Positions 60,201 to 64,000 of a DNA stretch of 64,000 nucleotides are shown one piece after another. Source of the stretch: Chlamydomonas sphaeroides (lineage: Eukaryota > Chlorophyta > Chlorophyceae > Chlamydomonadales > Chlamydomonadaceae); NCBI GenBank assembly GCA_001662425.1, contig BDDC01000127.1, positions 41,017 to 105,016 of the forward strand. Reading direction: 5' to 3'. The stretch's first letter is position 1. Every line of letters starts with the position of its first letter. Below the pieces are notes generated by a model, which worked only from the letters and a program-made list of their open reading frames with translations, did not search any database and was not told the DNA's origin. A program made the position numbers and the translations under genes.

Positions 60201-62240
60201 CAGCAGGGCCACGTCATGCAGCGCGCGCAGGGGCCGCCGCCGCCGGGCATGCCCAACACCATGCAGCGGCACGCGCCGGCGGCGCCGCCGCCGGCCAGCG
60301 CCGCCGCGCCGCTGTCGGGGCACGCGCCCGCCGCAGCAGCCTATGCCGCGGGTGTGCATCACGGCGCCGCCGGCACCTCGGGCGACGAAGCCGGCGGGAC
60401 GTCCTCAGCAGGGGGCTCCTGGTACCGCGGCAGCTCTGCGGGGGCCGGCGCGTCACCGGCGCCGCCCGACGCAGCCGCGGCCGCACACCACATGGGCGCC
60501 AGCTCCGCAGCGCCCGGCGCGGCCATAGCGCAGCCCGAGCCCACGCACCACATGGCCCGGGCGCCGTCGCCCGCGGCCGCTGGGGCGACGGCTGCGGCGG
60601 CGCACGGCGGCAGCCGCGGCCCCAGCCCCACACCCGCAGGCCACGCGGCGTTCGCGCCGCCGCCGCCCGCACAGTACATGGCTGCGGCGCCGCCGCCGCC
60701 GGCTCCGGAGCCGCCGCGCCCGTCGCCGCCACCGCATGCTGCACCGCCGCCGCCCCAGCCAACCGCCGATGCGGACACTGTCATGGGCGAGGGCGCGCAG
60801 GAGCTTGCACCGCCGCCGCCAGTGGCTGCCACGGCCCCGCTGGAGCAGCCGCCGCCGTCGACGCAGCCCGAGCCTTACTACGGCGGGGCCCTGGTGCCGC
60901 CGCCGGAGCACGCGCTGGCGGCGCCGCAGCCGGAGCCGGGGCAAGCGCCGCCGCAGGTAGCAATGCATGTCCCCCAGCAGGAGCTAGCGCCGCCGCCGCC
61001 AACCGAGCAGGCGCCGCCAGCACCGCAGAAGGCTGTTGCGAAGCCCGCGCTGCAGCACGTGTCGCCGCCGCAGCCCGAGCTGCAGCCGGGGCAACCGCCG
61101 CCGGCGGAGCCTGACGGCGCCGCAGCGGCCGCAGCGGCGGTGGAGGCCGCCACCGCGGCCGTAGCCATGCAGGCCGCCTACGAGCAGGCGGCGGCGGCGG
61201 TGCAGCAGCAGCAGGCGGCGCTGGAGGCGGCGCAGCAGCAGGTGGCGGAGGCGGAGGCGCACCTGGCGGAGGCGCAGCACGCCGAGCAGGCGCGGCTGCA
61301 GGCCGATCTGGCGACCGCGACGGCGACGGCGCAGCAACAGCCGCAGCCACCGGCGGGGGAGCCTGGTGCTGAGGCCGCGGCGCAACATGAGCAGCCTGCC
61401 GAGGCGGCGGCGGACGGGGGCGCAAACGCCGCAGCGGCCGCAGCGGCGGAGGCGGCTGCCACGGCGGCGCTGTACCAGCAGCACTACGAGCAAGCGCAGG
61501 CGCAGGCCATGGCCGCTGCAGCCGCCGGCCAGGATCACGCCGCGGGCGCGGCACCGGCGGCGCAGCCCGCCGTCGATGCGAGCCACGCCGCAGCCGGCCA
61601 GGCCGCCGCGGCGGTGCCGCCTGCCGACGCCGCGATGCCCCAGCTCGACGCCACGCAGCTGCAGATGCTGCAGTTCCAGCAGCAGTACCTGCAAGCCGCG
61701 GCGGCCGCAGCGGCCGCCGCCGCCACGGGCGCGCCGCCGCCAGCTCCGGCGGGTGCCGCCGCGGCGCCGGCCGACGCCGCCGCCCAGGCCGCACAGCTCC
61801 AGCAGCAGCAGCAGCTGTACCAGCAACAGTACGCCGCGCAGATGGCGGCCATGGGCATGCCGTACCCGACGGCAGCGCCCGGCGGCGCGGTGGCGGCGCC
61901 GGCTGCCGCCGCAGCGCCGCCGGCGCCGTACGGCTATGACGCGGCCAGCTATGCGGCGGCTGCTGCTGCAGCAGCCGCTGCCGCAGCGGCCGGGCAGGCG
62001 GGCTACGCAGCGCCCGGATACGGCGCACCAGCGGCAGCAGCAGCGTACATGGCGGCATATCCGGCTGCGTACGGCGCCACCGCCGCGCCGGCGGACCCGG
62101 CGGCGCTGATGGCGGCGTACCAGTGGCAGCACCAGCAGGCGGCGGTCATGTACCAGCAGCAGCTGGCGCAGGCGCAGGGCCAGGCAGGCGGCGCGGCAGC
62201 GGTGGGCGCGCCACCAGCGGCGCCGCAGCCGCCGACGTGA
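48256..62240 (+). CDS. CW-PWWP-chromodomain protein with degenerate SNF2 motor
   Basis: Twenty-seven exons join in phase to 3,264 codons: 48256-48344, 48486-48594, 48756-48893, 48958-49070, 49165-49555, 49858-50028, 50236-50383, 50523-51006, 51106-51291, 51449-52043, 52152-52483, 52688-52733, 52871-53125, 53402-53467, 53635-53826, 53995-54135, 54299-54463, 54705-54920, 55061-55865, 56004-56319, 56483-57080, 57199-57303, 57435-57509, 57658-57954, 58152-58325, 58510-58674, 58818-62240. Domains by residue: CW zinc finger 54-94; RGG box 199-237; PWWP 305-412; RGG box 508-546; chromodomains about 590-750 and 775-808; SNF2 ATPase lobe 1 about 870-1105; lobe 2 about 1106-1400; RGG box 1698-1730; helical segment about 1800-2060; coiled coil about 2070-2150; Ala/Pro/Gln-rich tail to 3264. 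It is CHD-like and nuclear. Motor motifs are degenerate (see separate entries), so a reader or scaffold role is inferred rather than remodelling. The ATG at 48256 is the first in frame. Confidence 0.85.
48549..48842 (+). other. CW-type zinc finger
   Basis: Two exons encode KWVQCHKCHKWRK, then VPFHLRDDELPEDWICSRNT followed by WDPTMASC. The W-x-x-C-x-x-C-x-x-W-R, W-x-C, C pattern keeps all four zinc ligands (C58, C61, C82, C94) and both Trp of the methyl-lysine cage. CW domains read H3K4 methylation. Confidence 0.9.
49930..50580 (+). other. PWWP domain
   Basis: GRVVWAKVEGHDWWPAKIV carries the variant core (DWWP) of a PWWP domain. Exon 50236-50383 adds VLMYIPVVFFTNKGIPGEVE, the V-x-F-F strand, and the next exon EYAWLPLDCLKPF closes it. 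PWWP domains bind H3K36-methylated nucleosomes and DNA. Confidence 0.85.
51210..52043 (+). other. Paired chromodomains (CHD type)
   Basis: VEAIYGWRFPLTEQERTAER begins the first, interrupted by an Ala-rich insert of about 100 residues. PEYLVKWQHRSHLHDEWVKE completes it, and RPERFVSRRPS with WEVLIKWTGLGYEQATWE forms the second. The W/Y cage residues of the YLVKW and IKWTGL strands are present. CHD chromodomains read H3K4 methylation. Confidence 0.85.
52351..55480 (+). other. SNF2 helicase-like motor, catalytically degenerate
   Basis: Lobe 1: LAPHQLAGLNWLRRMW, motif I DEPGLGKSATV (Lys kept), motif Ia PVLVVAPQ, ADVVIAGYETAL. Motif II is WEAVVVDLRHR where DEAH is expected, and motif III is HRVLMLPSAAAP where LTGTP is expected. 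Lobe 2: VELSEAQSEAYRLLLARHYE, LRKVCQHPHLV, SGKLAALDLLLARLR, then FVALSTPRSCGLGTDL (motif V altered) and DLQALGRCHALGP (motif VI with the second Arg of HRIGQ changed to Ala). The fold is complete and all exons are in frame. ATP hydrolysis is unlikely. Confidence 0.85.
57060..57715 (+). other. Post-helicase helical segment resembling MOM1
   Basis: ISDMACQVADILVMMRQEDE, DYTLVAIIAVAAHLVKVPLG, LGERYGHDLSALDQVFWHIL and TRLSYYRELHV form amphipathic helices. Their spacing recalls the region after the helicase in plant MOM1 (L-x-W-x-A-A-x-x-x-K, x-L, F, C-x-E-E, Y-x-x-L-x-x-L). The comparison is from memory of the family pattern and is weak. Confidence 0.35.
58818..62240 (+). other. Long Ala/Pro/Gln-rich C-terminal exon
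   Basis: One uninterrupted 3.4-kb exon encodes 1,140 residues, at first a short coiled-coil continuation (RLSEVAQHLQRSAAQ), then low-complexity Ala, Pro and Gln runs with scattered His-Met-Ala and QQQQLYQQQYAAQMAAMGMP patches. It is probably disordered. The reverse strand is also open for long stretches because of GCN/CCN codon runs, but those frames have no family signal. Confidence 0.8.
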
Positions 62241-62864
62241 GTCTGCCGGCGGCGGAGCAGCTCGAACGCGGGTGATGGGTTCTTAGCTGCAGGCGTGAGC
62301 CGTGGTCGTCATGGGTGTTGAGAGCTCTTGGCCACGGCCGGACTCAGTGGGGTTGCGCTGGGCGTGGCAGGGTGACGGCGCAAGGGCGGGGTGGGTCTTG
62401 GCTGATGCTGCGTTCGTGTTTGGTGCGCTGCGGTGGTCCTCGGGCTTCCAGTGCGAGTCGAGGTTGGCAAGACGCGTGCTGGACGGGACTTGACGTCTTC
62501 GAACGAGGGGTGGTTGATGCGTGTAGGCGTGCCGGCAGCGGCAGAGTCGCTGCGCTGTCGTGAGCAGTGCGCTTCTGGTGTGGGCGGGCTTGACATGCGC
62601 TAGGCTGGGCGTGGCGATGTCGGGGGGAAACGCGGCGACGATGCCACGAGTAGGCGTTGATATGGGCCGGTGTGGCGGGGCGTGTGCTATGTGGGCAGGC
62701 AGGCGCCGCACCGCACCGCGGGCGCGGCCCTGGCTGGGGGTGGGGGCGAGCGCGGGCGGGTCAGCGCGAGGCACTGCGATGAGTGGCACAAAGGACTGCG
62801 GGGCGGGGTGCATACGATCGAGGGAGCTGGCGCCTGCTGGCGGCCGCCGCCTGGGCACGGCGCG

Positions 62865-62869
62865 TGTAA
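62865..62869 (+). terminator. Candidate TGTAA polyadenylation signal of the chromatin gene
   Basis: TGTAA about 625 bases after the stop at 62240, the first copy I see downstream. Confidence 0.4.
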
Positions 62870-64000
62870 GCGCGAGCCTTTGCACGCGCATCTCGGGGCC
62901 CGCAGCCAAAGGCCTGAGGGACCGGAGGACTCCGCAAGGTGGCCTGACCGGCCACTATGCAGGGGAATGGCCTAAATGGCCAGATGGCCTATCTAGTTAC
63001 GAGCACAGATTGTGAGTAGCCCTACGCTGTCCGAAGGCTGCGGGCCCCACAGCCCCCGGCCAGCGCAGGGCGTGCTTCGACGCCCCACCTCAACGGCAGC
63101 AGCGCAGGCAGCTGCACGCCCCCATCCATGGGCTGGCGCCTCGCGGCCTCACGCGCTCACCATGCGTGCGCTGCCCCGCTCGTACGCCCCTGCGGCGTGC
63201 ATGCTGGATGCTGCGTCAAGCCGTCGCCCCGCGCCACGCAGGCGGCCGTCGCCAGCATGGAGCAGTGGAGACTGGGAGTGCAATGGCACGGGCGCGCAGC
63301 AAAGGTTCCTGGACAAGGAACCCGCCTCAAAGGGTGCTGGTAAGAGGCCCGCCGCCCAGCAGAGACACGGCCAGCCAACACGCTGCACGGATCCCCAAGC
63401 CTGCACGGAACGCAGCGAGGCGGCTGGGCGCCAAAGGGTCGGAGAAGTCATCGGATCGCTTACAGCGTTTCACCATGCCCAGGCCTTCGCCGCCTTGTTT
63501 GGGTGCTGTGACAAGGCCCCCCCCCTCGCCGCCACCGGCTACTCAAGCCGACGGCCATAGATGCGATGCAAGACACGCCTACCAGACAGCACCACGCATG
63601 GCGACTGAGCGGCTCGGCCTGCAGCGGCGCCGGCGGCACTGTGTGCACCGAGGCTAAGAGTGACAGGCTCTCAGGAAAGGGCTTATCCGCTAGCAGGATA
63701 TCCGCTAGCGGAATGACTGAGATACCGCTACGCTACACGTCTCCGCGCATACTACGTAAGAAACGTAACGCCTCACAGGTTAGGACCCCCCCCCCCGGGG
63801 CACAAGCGGCACCCGCGGGACACACAAAATTAGGCCAAGTTCCGTGGCAGAAAGAATGACGATCGACTCGCTGCAAGAGCTTTATGTATGGTGGACTCGA
63901 CATGCAAGCACGCGTAACAAAACCGCAGCACACGGGACAAAACCGGGAAGCACATCCAAGCAGGCAAGTACACAGCAAGCCAAAACCGCAATCAAAATCA
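62870..64000. other. Intergenic region, no gene recognised
   Basis: No frame shows family features. ATCCGCTAGC is directly repeated at 63685-63694 and 63700-63709. There is a poly-C/poly-G tract near 63787, and CAAAACCG occurs three times in the last 100 bases. The base composition becomes more AT-rich towards the right edge. Confidence 0.4.

Noticed and set aside
58859..62132. Long - strand frames (263, 425 and 382 codons)
   Set aside because: They are reverse-strand shadows of GCN/CCN repeat codons in the last exon of the chromatin gene.
62283..62909. 208-codon - strand frame downstream of the chromatin gene
   Set aside because: No family features. The region is better explained as 3' untranslated sequence ending at the TGTAA at 62865.
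1..64000. CRISPR array, bacterial operon or rRNA genes
   Set aside because: No regularly spaced repeats, no Shine-Dalgarno-led contiguous genes and no rRNA-like sequence were seen. Introns throughout exclude a prokaryotic source.

Overview
The window reads as nuclear DNA of a chlorophycean (volvocine or Chlamydomonas-like) green alga. It is very GC-rich. Coding segments are cut into many short exons by GT-AG introns of roughly 50-300 bp, and TGTAA, the volvocine-type polyadenylation signal, lies downstream of three of the four genes. Secreted-type exons are Pro-rich and Cys-rich. The genus cannot be named from sequence alone. All exon coordinates were worked out by eye from splice consensus, reading phase and protein-family logic.

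Region 1 (1-34888, + strand) is best read as one giant gene whose 5' end lies outside the window. It encodes a modular ectodomain with about fourteen C-type-lectin-like domains (CTLDs), four discoidin (F5/8C) domains, a WSC domain plus a second WSC-like one, a SUEL-type galactose lectin domain, many copies of a Cys-containing module I cannot assign, FN3-like and CnaB/carboxypeptidase-regulatory-like folds, one transmembrane helix and a short basic cytosolic tail. Two CTLDs appear to be interrupted in the middle by other binding domains. Two copies of a ~100 bp SINE-like element sit in introns in opposite orientation.

Region 2 (about 34.9-39.3 kb) has no gene I can support.

Region 3 (39.3-47.4 kb) holds two divergent housekeeping-type genes: on the - strand a GYP7/TBC1D15-17-type Rab GTPase-activating protein, and on the + strand an Abraxas/ABRO1-like scaffold of a BRCC36-type deubiquitinase complex.

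Region 4 (48.3-62.2 kb, + strand) is a 27-exon gene for a predicted 3,264-residue chromatin protein. It carries a CW zinc finger, PWWP domain, paired chromodomains, a complete but catalytically degenerate SNF2 motor, three RGG boxes, a MOM1-like helical segment and a 1,140-residue Ala/Pro/Gln-rich C-terminal exon. The DEAH box and the motif VI arginine are lost, so it looks like a histone-reading pseudo-remodeller. Beyond 62.9 kb nothing is identified.

The four genes show no sign of a shared pathway. The two most unusual items are the nested lectin architecture of the giant surface protein and the multi-reader pseudo-SNF2 protein.
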